A model generated the notes under the pieces. That model made no database searches and was not told the origin of the DNA. It saw only the letters and a list, made by a program, of their open reading frames with translations. A stretch of 64,000 nucleotides of DNA from Paenibacillus sp. FSL K6-0276 (GTDB taxonomy: Bacteria > Bacillota > Bacilli > Paenibacillales > Paenibacillaceae), in the NCBI RefSeq assembly GCF_037977235.1, contig NZ_CP150276.1, positions 1,178,001 to 1,242,000 of the forward strand, written 5' to 3'. Below are positions 8,936-17,439 of this stretch, piece by piece. A program made the position numbers and the translations under genes. Each line of letters starts with the position of its first letter. Position 1 is the first letter of the stretch.

Positions 8936-10390
8936 ATGGATCAAGCAAAATTGGAACAAAATTATGATAGGTACAAATCATACGGTTACGGTGAGGAATT
9001 ACTGCCCAAAAAGCCTGAGCAAAGAGACTGGGGAATGTCCAACTATATAACACTCTGGATGGGCGCTGTTCATAATATTATGTCGTATATGACAGTCGCA
9101 GGTTTCTTCGTCCTAGGACTGGATACAACACAGGTGCTCTTTGCCGTTATGCTTTCAGCGATTATTGTCTCTGCGTTTTATGCTTTAAATGGGTATTCTG
9201 CATCCAAATATGGACTTCCATTCGCGATGTTGCTTCGAGATTCTTTTGGAGTAAAAGGAGCTATTATACCCGCATTAATACGTGGACTTGTTGCCGGATT
9301 AGTATTCTTTGGAACCACTACCGTTGTAGGTGCAGAATCATTAAATGTTATATTTGCGAGATTTATTCCGAATTACATGGATTTAGGCGGTGGTTTTACA
9401 CTATTCGGGTTAGCATTCCCGACAATGATCTCCTATGCAATTCTTTGGACAGCGACTGTTCTGTTGTTCTTAGGTGGAATGAAAACATTAGGTAAGTTCG
9501 GTAACTGGTCATCCCCAGTAGTATATGTGTTTATCATTGGTGCTGCTGTTTGGGCGATCAAGATTGCTGGAGGTTTTGGCCCGATTTTAGAGTATGTACC
9601 AGCGAACCCAAGTTCAAGTCCATTGGTCTTTATTGCTTGCGTAAGTGCATTAGTATCTAACTGGGCGGGTCCTGTTGTTAATATGTCGGACTTCACGCAT
9701 CGTGCGAAATCACCAAGAGCGGCTATGATTGGCTTGCCAGTAGGCTTTATCCTATCTTATATTCTTTTTGCCATCACTTGTGTGGCTTTAATCGCGGGTA
9801 CTGAAATTGCGTTTGGTGAGCCGATCTTCAATATCGTACACGCCATTGATAAAATTGAAAACACTTTCGCTGTTGTTGTGTTGATTCTAGCGCTAAATGT
9901 AGGAGCAATCGCCTTCGTAGTGTTTGCAAACTTATTGCCAGCTGGCTTGCAAATGTCATCTCTTTTCCCGAAAAAATTCACTGTAAAGACTGCGGGTGTC
10001 TTAACAGCCGTTGTTGGAACTTTGATTTTACCATGGAAGCTTGTAGAAAGTACGACGACATTATTTTTCTTCTATAGCTTTATTGGGTCCATCTTTGGTC
10101 CAATTGCTGGTATTATGCTTTCAAGCTTCTTTATTCATCGGAAAAGAGTATTAAATCTTGACCATATCTATGTCCCAGCAGGCAGCAATGGTGAATATAA
10201 GAATGGCTACAATCCCGTTGCAATGGCTGTTCTAGCAGTCAGCTTCATCCTTCCTATGTCAGGTGCGTTTCTAAAGGGTGTACCCTTCCTAGCTAGTATG
10301 AATGATTTTGCTTTCTTCAGCGGTTTAATTGTTTCGTTTGTTCTATACACCATCTTTAGCAAAACACTAAAATCATCCCAATTAAACTAG
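8936..10390 (+). CDS. NCS1 family purine/cytosine/allantoin-type permease
   Basis: A 484-residue membrane protein with about 12 helices and the NCS1 pattern: an N-terminal RDWGMSNYITLWMGAVHN, then NGYSASKYGLPFAMLLRDSFG, and later GPVVNMSDFTH. Relatives are PucI (allantoin) and CodB (cytosine). It would import the nitrogenous heterocycle or ureide used by this operon. A ribosome site (GAGGGGAAG) precedes ATG 8936, 23 nt after the kinase gene. Substrate cannot be read from sequence. Confidence 0.88.
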   Translation: MDQAKLEQNYDRYKSYGYGEELLPKKPEQRDWGMSNYITLWMGAVHNIMSYMTVAGFFVLGLDTTQVLFAVMLSAIIVSAFYALNGYSASKYGLPFAMLLRDSFGVKGAIIPALIRGLVAGLVFFGTTTVVGAESLNVIFARFIPNYMDLGGGFTLFGLAFPTMISYAILWTATVLLFLGGMKTLGKFGNWSSPVVYVFIIGAAVWAIKIAGGFGPILEYVPANPSSSPLVFIACVSALVSNWAGPVVNMSDFTHRAKSPRAAMIGLPVGFILSYILFAITCVALIAGTEIAFGEPIFNIVHAIDKIENTFAVVVLILALNVGAIAFVVFANLLPAGLQMSSLFPKKFTVKTAGVLTAVVGTLILPWKLVESTTTLFFFYSFIGSIFGPIAGIMLSSFFIHRKRVLNLDHIYVPAGSNGEYKNGYNPVAMAVLAVSFILPMSGAFLKGVPFLASMNDFAFFSGLIVSFVLYTIFSKTLKSSQLN

Positions 10391-10405
10391 AGGAGGAATT
10401 TTGAA

Positions 10406-10858
10406 ATGGATTACATGAAATTGGCGGTAGACGCAACGATCGAAGGTATGAACAAGAAATTTGGAGGCCCGTTTGGTGCAACGATTGTTCGAGGCGATGA
10501 AGTGATTGCAGCGGTTAGCAATACAATGATGAGAGATACGGATCCTTCTGCACATGCAGAAATGGTAGCTATCCGAGAAGCGTGTAAAAAGTTAGACACC
10601 ATGGACTTATCGGATTGCGTAATTTATGCAACCTGTGAACCGTGTCCAATGTGTATGGGCGCTATTATTTGGTCAGGTGTTAAAGAAGTTCATTATTGTA
10701 GCACTAGAGACGATGCGAAAGAGCATGGCTTCTCTGACATTCACCTTCGCGAATATTTTGTGGGTCATGATGAGAGTGTTGTTAATATGATTAAAGTGGA
10801 AGCTAGAGAAGATTGCGATCATTTATGGACGCATTTCCACGAATTAAACAAGAAATAA
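10406..10858 (+). CDS. Nucleoside/guanine deaminase (CDA fold, GuaD-like)
   Basis: A 150-residue zinc deaminase. The zinc and catalytic signature is HAEMVAIREA (HAE at about 50-52) plus CEPCPMCMGAI (about 77-87). It resembles B. subtilis GuaD (guanine to xanthine) in length and in the GGPFGATIV segment near residue 20. AGGAGG lies 9-10 nt before ATG 10406. As last gene of the operon it probably deaminates an amino-purine or related heterocycle that the NCS1 permease imports. A tRNA adenosine deaminase (TadA) is less likely given the operon. Confidence 0.85.
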   Translation: MDYMKLAVDATIEGMNKKFGGPFGATIVRGDEVIAAVSNTMMRDTDPSAHAEMVAIREACKKLDTMDLSDCVIYATCEPCPMCMGAIIWSGVKEVHYCSTRDDAKEHGFSDIHLREYFVGHDESVVNMIKVEAREDCDHLWTHFHELNKK

Positions 10859-10880
10859 TTCATGTATGATCATATATTTT

Positions 10881-10907
10881 CCGGCACTATTTTAGTGCCG
10901 GATTTTC
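10881..10907 (+). terminator. Intrinsic terminator of the ureide operon
   Basis: CCGGCACTA and TAGTGCCGG pair around a TTT loop and are followed by ATTTTCC, 22 nt after the deaminase stop codon. Confidence 0.85.
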
Positions 10908-10931
10908 CTGTTCAAATATAAGAATTTATAA

Positions 10932-11011
10932 GTTTCACGCTATACATTATCCTTATATTTCTACGAGAAACGGTTATCGTCTTTAAAAGACGACAACGTC
11001 GTTTCTTCTTG
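10932..11011 (+). repeat. 80-nt two-hairpin dispersed repeat, copy 1
   Basis: Starts GTTTCACGCTATACATTATC and ends TTCTTCTTG. The 3' half folds into two tandem hairpins, CGTCTTT/AAAGACG and CGAC/GTCG. It is about 80% identical to 46921-47000, with changes that keep the stems paired (there CGTCCTT/AAGGACG and CGCC/GGCG). It lies between two converging genes. Confidence 0.75.
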
Positions 11012-11021
11012 TTTTACATAC

Positions 11022-11894
11022 TTACTCTGCAAGATGAAGCTGGAGAAAATCAATCACCTGATGAAGAGCCTTTTGCACAACAGGGTTATCAAAATCTTTA
11101 TCGAATACATGCTCTCCATTAGGAATGGTAATAAGCTTTGCGGTTACCCCTTCTTTCATTAGCGCAGCTCTCATAAATACAGATTGCTCATACGGTACAT
11201 CTACATCATTTGTTCCGTGCAATAACAATGTAGGAGGGAAGTCTTTAGTCACATGATAAATAGGACAGAATTTGAAGAGTTCTTCCTTATGTAGAGAAGG
11301 ATTTAAGCCCGTCACTTCTTGAATCCAATGACCGGATTGTCTAGCATATAAATAGAGAAGAAAACGCTCGTCAACGCTTGCGTTCGTAATAATTTGATCG
11401 GATACTGTTCTTTTTGCAATATCCATGGAGACGTTATCTTTTTCACAATAGAATTTACTTGGTTCTAGTGCCCATTGTGCACTAATATCACCATATCCAT
11501 AGAAGGAGACAATCGCGCGTGGTTTGTTGGTAAACATTCCTGTGCACAGGGCAAGGAAACCACCTGCCGAACTTCCCACCACAGCAATCCTTGAGGGATC
11601 AATGGAGAATTGTTTTGGTCCTTCATTCACTAACCAAAGAAGGCTATCTTGGACATCTTCAAGGATGTCAGAAAGTGTTGATCTAGGGGCCAATCTATAG
11701 TCAATCGAAAATAGCGCAAAGCCATTGTTGGTGTAAAGTTGTATCATTTCCTCGGATAGATCATCTCTATCCCCCCAAAGTAGGCCGCCTCCGTGAATGT
11801 ATACAATAGTAGGGGCATGGGGACGGTTTGTTTCATGAAAATCAGCCTTAATTGTAAATTGATAATTTTCTTTAAAAATAATGGTCTTCTTCAT
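11022..11894 (-). CDS. Alpha/beta hydrolase (esterase, HSL-like)
   Basis: A 290-residue alpha/beta-fold hydrolase with the oxyanion motif HGGG (34-37), nucleophile elbow GSSAGG (about 107-112), and likely acid/base residues in HGTNDVDVP (about 226) and NGEHVF (about 262). This is the carboxylesterase/hormone-sensitive-lipase pattern. No signal peptide, so cytoplasmic. It is on the opposite strand to the ureide operon and diverges from the M20 hydrolase gene, so a role in the same pathway (for instance hydrolysing an ester or amide intermediate) is possible but unproven. Confidence 0.82.
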   Translation of the reverse strand: MKKTIIFKENYQFTIKADFHETNRPHAPTIVYIHGGGLLWGDRDDLSEEMIQLYTNNGFALFSIDYRLAPRSTLSDILEDVQDSLLWLVNEGPKQFSIDPSRIAVVGSSAGGFLALCTGMFTNKPRAIVSFYGYGDISAQWALEPSKFYCEKDNVSMDIAKRTVSDQIITNASVDERFLLYLYARQSGHWIQEVTGLNPSLHKEELFKFCPIYHVTKDFPPTLLLHGTNDVDVPYEQSVFMRAALMKEGVTAKLITIPNGEHVFDKDFDNPVVQKALHQVIDFLQLHLAE

Positions 11895-12015
11895 AACTAT
11901 CCATTACACCTCATCAAGTAAGTGATTTTTAAAGATTAGCACTACCTCTATTGTATATCATTCACGAATTTTGATGAAACCATAATCATGAATACCCAGG
12001 ATTGGAGATATTGGC

Positions 12016-13257
12016 ATGGATAGAAAGAGAAGATATCAGGATTTATTTGATAATATTAATCAATATAACTCGGGTGACAAGGGCATCACTAGAATTGCCT
12101 ATACAAATGAAGAGCAGACATGCACGAGTGCTTTTATGCGGATGTGTAAGGCTGAAAACTTAGACATCCGAATGGATCATTGCGGAAATGTGATTGCTAG
12201 AAGAAATGGGAAAATAGAGGGACTTCCGCCTGTTGTAATGGGCTCTCACTTGGATACGGTTTACCAAGGAGGGAAATACGATGGGGTAGTAGGTGTAACG
12301 GCTGCTTTGGAAGTGATCAAACGTCTAAATGAAAAAGGGATTGAAACGGATCATCCCATCGAAATTATTTCATTTGCCTGTGAAGAATCCTCGCGGTTTG
12401 GTATTTCAACAGTAGGCAGCAAAGTAATGGCAGGGTTATTTCAGAAGGAAAAATACAAACATTTAAAGGATAAAGATGGGATTACCATGGAAAAGGCATT
12501 TTCGCTATGCGCACTAGATTATAACAGTATTGATCAGGCGAGTAGAGGGAATGAAGAATTAAAAGCGTTTTTCGAACTACATATCGAGCAAGGTCCCGTC
12601 TTAATAAACAATAATAAGAAGATTGGTATTGTGACTGGAATTGCTGCACCCGTGAGGCTTCATATTCAAGTATGGGGGAAAGCATCCCACTCCGGAACGA
12701 CACCTATGAATATGAGAAAAGATGCTTTTCTAGGTGCCTCAGAAATAGCACTAGAGCTTGAAAAAGCAGCCAAACTCGAACAAGATTTTGGAACCGTTGC
12801 GACCCTCGGGGTGATAGATATCTTAAATGGCGCCATGAATGTGGTTCCTGGAGAGGTTGAATTAAAAATTGATATCAGATCTACTTCAGTGATATCCAGG
12901 CAACGTGTGTTAGACCATTTGTATCAAACGATATCTTCAGTACAAGAGAGTAGACAACTTGAGATTGAGAGTACGGAAATCATTTCGGAGGAACCTGTCC
13001 TATTATCGGATGAGATCAGTCATGTTCTAGAATCAATTTGTGAAGAGAAGGGGATATCAAATCAACGGATGATCAGTGGGGCAGGGCATGATGCCATGAA
13101 CATGAACAGACTTTGTCCAGTAGGGCTTATCTTTGTACCCTCCGTAGATGGACTTAGTCATCATCCCAATGAATATACGGATTTAGATGATATCATTATG
13201 GGGATTGATATCCTAGAGGAAGCTGTTCTTCGTTATGCGTTCGTAAGACAAACCTGA
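12016..13257 (+). CDS. M20 family allantoate amidohydrolase / N-carbamoyl-amino-acid hydrolase
   Basis: A 413-residue zinc amidohydrolase of the hydantoinase/carbamoylase group. Metal-binding segments are GSHLDTVYQGGKYDG (about 75-89), CEESSRFG (about 125-132) and HIEQGPVL (about 191-198); AGHDAMNM appears near residue 357. Family members remove the carbamoyl group of allantoate, ureidoglycine or N-carbamoyl amino acids, releasing ammonia and carbon dioxide. TTGGAGA precedes ATG 12016. Next to a PucR-controlled ureide operon it may generate or consume the ureido compound. PucF/AllC or HyuC cannot be told apart here. Confidence 0.88.
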   Translation: MDRKRRYQDLFDNINQYNSGDKGITRIAYTNEEQTCTSAFMRMCKAENLDIRMDHCGNVIARRNGKIEGLPPVVMGSHLDTVYQGGKYDGVVGVTAALEVIKRLNEKGIETDHPIEIISFACEESSRFGISTVGSKVMAGLFQKEKYKHLKDKDGITMEKAFSLCALDYNSIDQASRGNEELKAFFELHIEQGPVLINNNKKIGIVTGIAAPVRLHIQVWGKASHSGTTPMNMRKDAFLGASEIALELEKAAKLEQDFGTVATLGVIDILNGAMNVVPGEVELKIDIRSTSVISRQRVLDHLYQTISSVQESRQLEIESTEIISEEPVLLSDEISHVLESICEEKGISNQRMISGAGHDAMNMNRLCPVGLIFVPSVDGLSHHPNEYTDLDDIIMGIDILEEAVLRYAFVRQT

Positions 13258-13259
13258 AA

Positions 13260-13311
13260 CAGAACAGCCCTGCTCAATATGTTTCTTCACATACTGAACA
13301 AGGCTGTTCTG
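13260..13311 (+). terminator. Long hairpin after the M20 hydrolase gene
   Basis: CAGAACAGCC at the base pairs with GGCTGTTCTG, and the pairing continues with few mismatches for about 23 bp to a short loop. There is no T-run after it. It probably ends or stabilises the upstream transcript. Confidence 0.6.
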
Positions 13312-13332
13312 CATATCTATTATAGTGATTTG

Positions 13333-13374
13333 TTGACAACAATAAAGGAGTATGTTAAATTTATCTTAAGATAA
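13333..13374 (+). promoter_or_regulatory. Upstream promoter with palindrome
   Basis: TTGACA (13333-13338) and a weak TTAAAT (13355-13360) make a sigma-A-like promoter, followed at once by the 14-bp palindrome TTATCTTAAGATAA (13361-13374). This is a candidate second regulated promoter for the dioxygenase gene. Confidence 0.45.
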
Positions 13375-13450
13375 AGATAATTAATGTAAAGATAATTTTC
13401 TGGAATAGTGTTCTGTGAAACATAGGATGAAATGGTGGAAAGAAAATTTT

Positions 13451-13480
13451 TTGACTAATATCTTAACGTTAAGATATTTT
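13451..13480 (+). promoter_or_regulatory. MhqR-like operator inside the dioxygenase promoter
   Basis: A perfect palindrome with core ATATCTTAACGTTAAGATAT (13458-13477) fills the gap between TTGACT (13451-13456) and TATTTT (13475-13480, 18-bp spacer). TATCT, eight bases, AGATA is the geometry I recall for B. subtilis MhqR sites. A repressor bound here would block RNA polymerase. Confidence 0.65.
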
Positions 13481-13546
13481 AATTAATCTTTCTTGATCTA
13501 GGGAATTATATTATAAAATCAAACTAAACTTTAGGAGTGTATAATA

Positions 13547-14524
13547 ATGAGAAATTTAAAAGGGATTCACCACGTAACAGCCATCACAAGCAGCGCAGAG
13601 AAAAACTATGAGTTCTTTACTTACGTATTGGGAATGCGTCTAGTAAAGAAGACCGTCAACCAAGACGATATTCAAACGTATCACTTGTTTTTTGCAGATG
13701 ATAAGGGCAATGCCGGAACGGATATGACGTTCTTTGACTTCCCTAACATTCCTAAAGGTGTACACGGAACCAATGAGATCGCCAAGACATCCTTCCGAGT
13801 ACCAACAGATGCAGCATTAGACTACTGGGTAAAGCGTTTTGATCGCCTAGGAGTGAAGCATACCGGAATTAAAGAGCAGTTTGGCAAGAAGACTTTATCC
13901 TTTGTAGATTTTGATGACCAACAATATCAACTTATCTCGGATGAATTTAATGAAGGGGTTGCATCAGGCACACCATGGCAAAAAGGACCGATTCCTTTAG
14001 AGTTTGCGATAACAGGTTTGGGACCGATCTTTGTGCGAATAGCTGATTTCAACTACTTTAAAGAAGTTTTGGAAAAAGTCATGTTGTTTAAAGAAATCGG
14101 TCAGGAAGATGCTTATCATTTGTTTGAAGTCGGCGAGGGCGGAAATGGCGCGCAAATTATTGTAGAGCATAACGAGGACTTGCCGAATTCGCGTCAAGGT
14201 TTTGGTACTGTTCACCATGCTGCTTTCCGAGTAGAAGATCGGGCAATGCTAGATGAATGGACAGAGCGTTTTGAAGGTTTTGGATTCCAGACCTCGGGTT
14301 ATGTGGATCGTCATTTCTTCGAGTCGCTGTATACACGTATTGCTCCACAAATTTTGTTCGAGCTTGCGACAGATGGTCCTGGATTTATGGGAGATGAGGA
14401 ATACGAAACGGTTGGAGAGAAGCTTTCATTGCCACCATTCTTGGAGCCTAAACGTGAGCAAATTGAGAAATTAGTACGCCCTATTGATACCGTAAGAAGC
14501 ACGATCGATTTCGTGAAAGAGTGA
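13547..14524 (+). CDS. Ring-cleaving dioxygenase / glyoxalase family protein (MhqA/MhqE/MhqO-like)
   Basis: A 325-residue protein with two vicinal-oxygen-chelate modules. The first begins GIHHVTAITSSAEKNYEFF (5-23), and the second has a metal-ligand-like HHAAFRV (about 225). It matches the MhqO-type ring-cleaving dioxygenases of B. subtilis, which are induced by hydroquinones and catechols under MhqR. It probably opens quinol rings or removes quinone adducts in the cytoplasm. The MhqR-like palindrome in its promoter supports this. It overlaps or abuts the flavin reductase gene. Confidence 0.87.
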   Translation: MRNLKGIHHVTAITSSAEKNYEFFTYVLGMRLVKKTVNQDDIQTYHLFFADDKGNAGTDMTFFDFPNIPKGVHGTNEIAKTSFRVPTDAALDYWVKRFDRLGVKHTGIKEQFGKKTLSFVDFDDQQYQLISDEFNEGVASGTPWQKGPIPLEFAITGLGPIFVRIADFNYFKEVLEKVMLFKEIGQEDAYHLFEVGEGGNGAQIIVEHNEDLPNSRQGFGTVHHAAFRVEDRAMLDEWTERFEGFGFQTSGYVDRHFFESLYTRIAPQILFELATDGPGFMGDEEYETVGEKLSLPPFLEPKREQIEKLVRPIDTVRSTIDFVKE

Positions 14525-14541
14525 AGAAGGAGCTGGGGAGA

Positions 14542-15147
14542 TTGATTTCGATTGATCCAAAACAAAATAGTGAGCGGGAAAATTATAAATTATTAATTGG
14601 TACTGTAATTCCTAGGCCCATTGCCTTTGTCACCACACAATCAGAGGAGGGCATCTTGAATGGTGCACCGTTCAGCTATTTTAATATCGTCTCATCCAAT
14701 CCTCCGATGGTTTCACTGTCTATTCAAAGACCAGCGGGGCGATTAAAAGATACAGCCCGTAATATCTATAACAATCATCAGTTTGTTGTGCATATTGTAG
14801 ATGCTGAGAATGTTGGGAAGATCAATCAAACCGCTGCCTCAATACCAGCAACAGAAAGTGAAATTGAACTAGCGAATCTTACACCGGTCCAAAGTAAAAG
14901 TGTAGCTGTGCCTGGCGTATTAGAAGCGAAGGTTCGTATTGAATGCAAGCTAGTACAAGCTATTCCTCTAGGGGGAGAAGAACCTGGGAGTGACTTATTC
15001 ATCGGCGAAATTGTTCAGTTTCATATCGATGAATCGATCTATCAGGAGGGTCGGATTGACCCGAGAGCTCTAAACGCTGTGAGTCGTTTGGCGGGATCGA
15101 ATTACGCAACACTTGGTGAGATATTTTCAATAGAAAGACCGGAATAA
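14542..15147 (+). CDS. Flavin reductase family protein (DIM6/NTAB, FMN-binding split barrel)
   Basis: About 201 residues. The N-terminal YKLLIGTVIPRPIAFVTTQ is the standard opening of the FMN-binding split-barrel flavin reductase family, followed by NGAPFSYFNIVSSNPPMVSLS. Members reduce or bind FMN for partner oxygenases or reduce quinones. The start is uncertain: TTG at 14542 has AAGGAG nine bases before it, while GTG at 14521 overlaps the previous stop codon. It forms a two-gene operon with the MhqO-like gene, so a flavin-dependent step in quinone detoxification is likely. Confidence 0.82.
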   Translation: MISIDPKQNSERENYKLLIGTVIPRPIAFVTTQSEEGILNGAPFSYFNIVSSNPPMVSLSIQRPAGRLKDTARNIYNNHQFVVHIVDAENVGKINQTAASIPATESEIELANLTPVQSKSVAVPGVLEAKVRIECKLVQAIPLGGEEPGSDLFIGEIVQFHIDESIYQEGRIDPRALNAVSRLAGSNYATLGEIFSIERPE

Positions 15148-15157
15148 ACGAATACAG

Positions 15158-15206
15158 AATAGACCTGTTCAGTATGTGATGACACGTACGAAGCAGGTCT
15201 ATTTTT
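15158..15206 (+). terminator. Intrinsic terminator after flavin reductase gene
   Basis: AATAGACCTG pairs with CAGGTCTATT, followed by TTTAT, eleven bases after the stop codon and just before the IS. Confidence 0.8.
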
Positions 15207-15215
15207 ATATTATAA

Positions 15216-16283
15216 GACGGATTGTCAAGCTAAGTGCGACACTTCGGACATGAAAGATTCGTGAGCAGACTTCCACCCCAGACATTTCCGGGGGCGGTGG
15301 TTGATGAGATCTAGGGCGTGGGCAAGCTCCTCATCTGAAACTTGTGCAAAATCATGGCCTTTGGGAAAGAACTCTCGAAGGAGTCCGTTGCCATTCTCGT
15401 TAGACCCTCGTTGCCAGGACGAGTAGGGATCAGCAAAGTAGACATCCAGTCCATGAAAGGCTTCCAGAGCGCTATAGCAGGCGAATTCCTTTCCTCGATC
15501 CGCAGTAGCCGTTCGGAAAGTTTCTTGCGGATACTGGCTAGCCACAACACCAAAGGCGATCTCCATCGAATGAGCGGTACGGTCGGGCATCTTTACGGCC
15601 AGATACATCCGTGTCTTGCGCTCGATAAAGGTCGCGGCACAAGCACGGCTTTTTCCTCGGCTGGAAACCACCGTATCTAGTTCCCAGTGCCCGAAGGAAT
15701 CTCTCTTTCGTACTCCCTTTGGCCGTTGACTAATGGTTTTCCCCACGAGGAATCGACCACGTGTCTCCAGTGGTTTACGTCGTTTACCCTTATGCCGTAG
15801 CACCTTTACTTCGCCTGCAACCAGACGACCTGCATATAGCCAACGGTAGATCGTCTTGAAGCATACGAAGGGTTGACCACTGGCTCTACGCTGTTCAGCA
15901 ATCTGCTCGGGCGACCAGGTAAGTCGGAGTTTCTCATTGATCTCTCCGGCCAGTTCCGCGGTGAAACGACCTGTCGACTTACTCCCTTGTCGACGTTCGC
16001 TATACGCGATCTGAGCGGTCTCAGCAAGATAGGTATTTCCCTTGCCTCCTCGCTTCCGTTCTCTGGCAATGACGGAGTGATGACGTCCAAGTTCTGCCCC
16101 AATCGCTCGACTAGACCATCCCAATCCGTATAGTACTTCTAGTTTGCTTCGCTCCGTTATGCTAAGATGAGTGTAACCCATGGTGTGATTCTCCTTGTGT
16201 GAATGGTGTGTGGTAACTTCATTCTACACGAATCCCCATGGGCTTTCTCTGTTTAGCTGTCGCACTTCATATTACAATCCGTC
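15216..16283. mobile_element. IS30 family insertion sequence, complete, 1068 bp
   Basis: The left end GACGGATTGTCAAGCTAAGT... (15216-15240) and the inverse of the right end (16259-16283) match at about 20 of 25 positions, ending in GTGCGAC. They enclose one IS30-type transposase gene. ATAA occurs on both outer flanks (15212-15215 and 16284-16287), a likely 4-bp target duplication. The copy looks intact and recent. It landed behind a terminator and breaks no gene. Confidence 0.9.
15225..16181 (-). CDS. IS30 family transposase
   Basis: 318 residues. An N-terminal helix-turn-helix (HLSITERSKLEVLYGLGWSS, about 5-24, then IGAELGRHHSVIARER) recognises the ends. The C-terminal DDE integrase core shows WELDTV (about 165), TADRGKEF (about 227) and NENGNGLLREFFPKG (about 259-273). 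Full length with no frameshift, so probably active. It occupies most of the element defined by the terminal repeats at 15216 and 16283. Confidence 0.93.
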   Translation of the reverse strand: MGYTHLSITERSKLEVLYGLGWSSRAIGAELGRHHSVIARERKRGGKGNTYLAETAQIAYSERRQGSKSTGRFTAELAGEINEKLRLTWSPEQIAEQRRASGQPFVCFKTIYRWLYAGRLVAGEVKVLRHKGKRRKPLETRGRFLVGKTISQRPKGVRKRDSFGHWELDTVVSSRGKSRACAATFIERKTRMYLAVKMPDRTAHSMEIAFGVVASQYPQETFRTATADRGKEFACYSALEAFHGLDVYFADPYSSWQRGSNENGNGLLREFFPKGHDFAQVSDEELAHALDLINHRPRKCLGWKSAHESFMSEVSHLA

Positions 16284-16696
16284 ATAAGAAAATATAGTTT
16301 CACACTGCTAGAGTTCGTCCGCAATCTGGCGTTACTGGACATAGCAAAGTCGTAAAAGAATTGCCCGGTTGTTTCCAGAACTGCAGCACAGGCTTTATCC
16401 CGCTCTTTGAATACGTTGAACTTCACTTTCTTTAATGAACTTGAGGTATGTAAAAGAGAGTATGGAACATATGAACAAGATGAACAAGAGTAACGTCATT
16501 ACAGCTCCAGATGAATTCTGTACCATTCCCCTTACTGTAGAATGAAATCCTCGCCGATTATACCAGATTGGATTCTACACTGGATGGTCATTTCATCACA
16601 CAAAAAATACACCCCCTAGAATCGACCGGACAAACCATAGGTTTATCCAATGTCTATTCCAAGAGGTGTATTTCATAATATTAAAGGGGATTGATC
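16284..16696. other. Intergenic stretch after the IS
   Basis: No convincing gene. On the minus strand about 16311-16440 stays open and reads KVKFNVFKERDKACAAV and onward without a start, perhaps a decayed fragment. The right part holds the terminator of the FMN reductase gene. Confidence 0.4.
16602..16673 (-). terminator. Terminator of FMN reductase gene
   Basis: AAATACACC (16605-16613) pairs with GGTGTATTT (16665-16673) across a long loop. On the minus strand the stem is followed by a T-run. It lies about 25 nt after the stop codon. Confidence 0.6.
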
Positions 16697-17236
16697 TTAA
16701 CGAAGAGTCTTCAGCGCACCGCTCCAAGCCAATACTTGATCAAGCATGCCATTCACATTGGTAAGGTGCAGGTCTGCTGGTTTGAACACTGCTCCGTTCT
16801 CGAAATCAGTGAACAGTGACAGGGCTGGATGTACACGAACGTCTGCTACAGACAGTTCTCCCAAGATTCCACGTAAATGTTCAGCTGCACGAGCGCCGCC
16901 TACGGAACCATAACTTACGATACCCGCTGCTTTGTTGTTCCAAGCTTCACGTGCGTAATCGAGTGCATTTTTCAGTGATGCGGAAATACTGTGGTTGTAT
17001 TCTTGAACGATAAATACGAAACCGTCTAACGAAGCAAGCTTTGTATTCCAAGCAGTTGCTTGCTCAGTGGCATCTACCTCTCCCATAAGTGGAAGTTTGA
17101 AGTCCGCGATATCTACGATCTCATAATTAGCATCTCCACGTGCATCTGCAACCTTTTTAACCCATTCTCCTACTTGTGGGCTTAAACGACCTTGACGAGT
17201 ACTTCCTAGAATAATTCCGATGTTTAATTTTGACAT
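16697..17236 (-). CDS. NADPH-dependent FMN reductase (flavodoxin-like quinone/azo reductase)
   Basis: A 179-residue flavodoxin-fold protein. IGIILGSTRQGRLSPQVGEW at its start holds the FMN phosphate loop, and VQEYNHSISASLKNALDY (about residues 77-94) is the second flavin-contact motif. Members reduce quinones, azo dyes or chromate with two electrons. The start is the ATG at 17236 with GAGGAGG eight bases upstream; an earlier in-frame ATG at 17290 has no such site. Its promoter overlaps a MarR-type box and an MhqR-like box, so electrophile induction is likely. Confidence 0.88.
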   Translation of the reverse strand: MSKLNIGIILGSTRQGRLSPQVGEWVKKVADARGDANYEIVDIADFKLPLMGEVDATEQATAWNTKLASLDGFVFIVQEYNHSISASLKNALDYAREAWNNKAAGIVSYGSVGGARAAEHLRGILGELSVADVRVHPALSLFTDFENGAVFKPADLHLTNVNGMLDQVLAWSGALKTLR

Positions 17237-17354
17237 TGTTTGTTCCTCCTCGATTTTTGTTCTACCAAATAGTTTGTTTAGAAACCCCATGAATTACACA
17301 ACCTTCAAATAAATAATCTTAAGAGTGCTAAGCTCTAGTTGTCTTTAAGTTAAG

Positions 17355-17407
17355 TATCTTTAACATGAGATAATAATACCGGATTAAGTTTACTTTGTCA
17401 AGCAACT
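17355..17407 (-). promoter_or_regulatory. FMN reductase promoter with two operator types
   Basis: On the minus strand TTGACA (17396-17401) and TATTAT (17373-17378) are separated by exactly 17 bp. TTGTCAAGCAACT (17395-17407, plus) covers the -35. TATCT, eight bases, AGATA (17355-17372), like the palindrome at 13458, covers the start site. Two repressors may act here. Confidence 0.65.
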
Positions 17408-17439
17408 TAATAATAGTTAGTTTATAATTTTGTATCACC

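Noticed and set aside
16311-16440. Open minus-strand stretch after the IS as a gene
   Set aside because: No start codon with ribosome site, short, and not confidently matched to a family; at most a decayed fragment.
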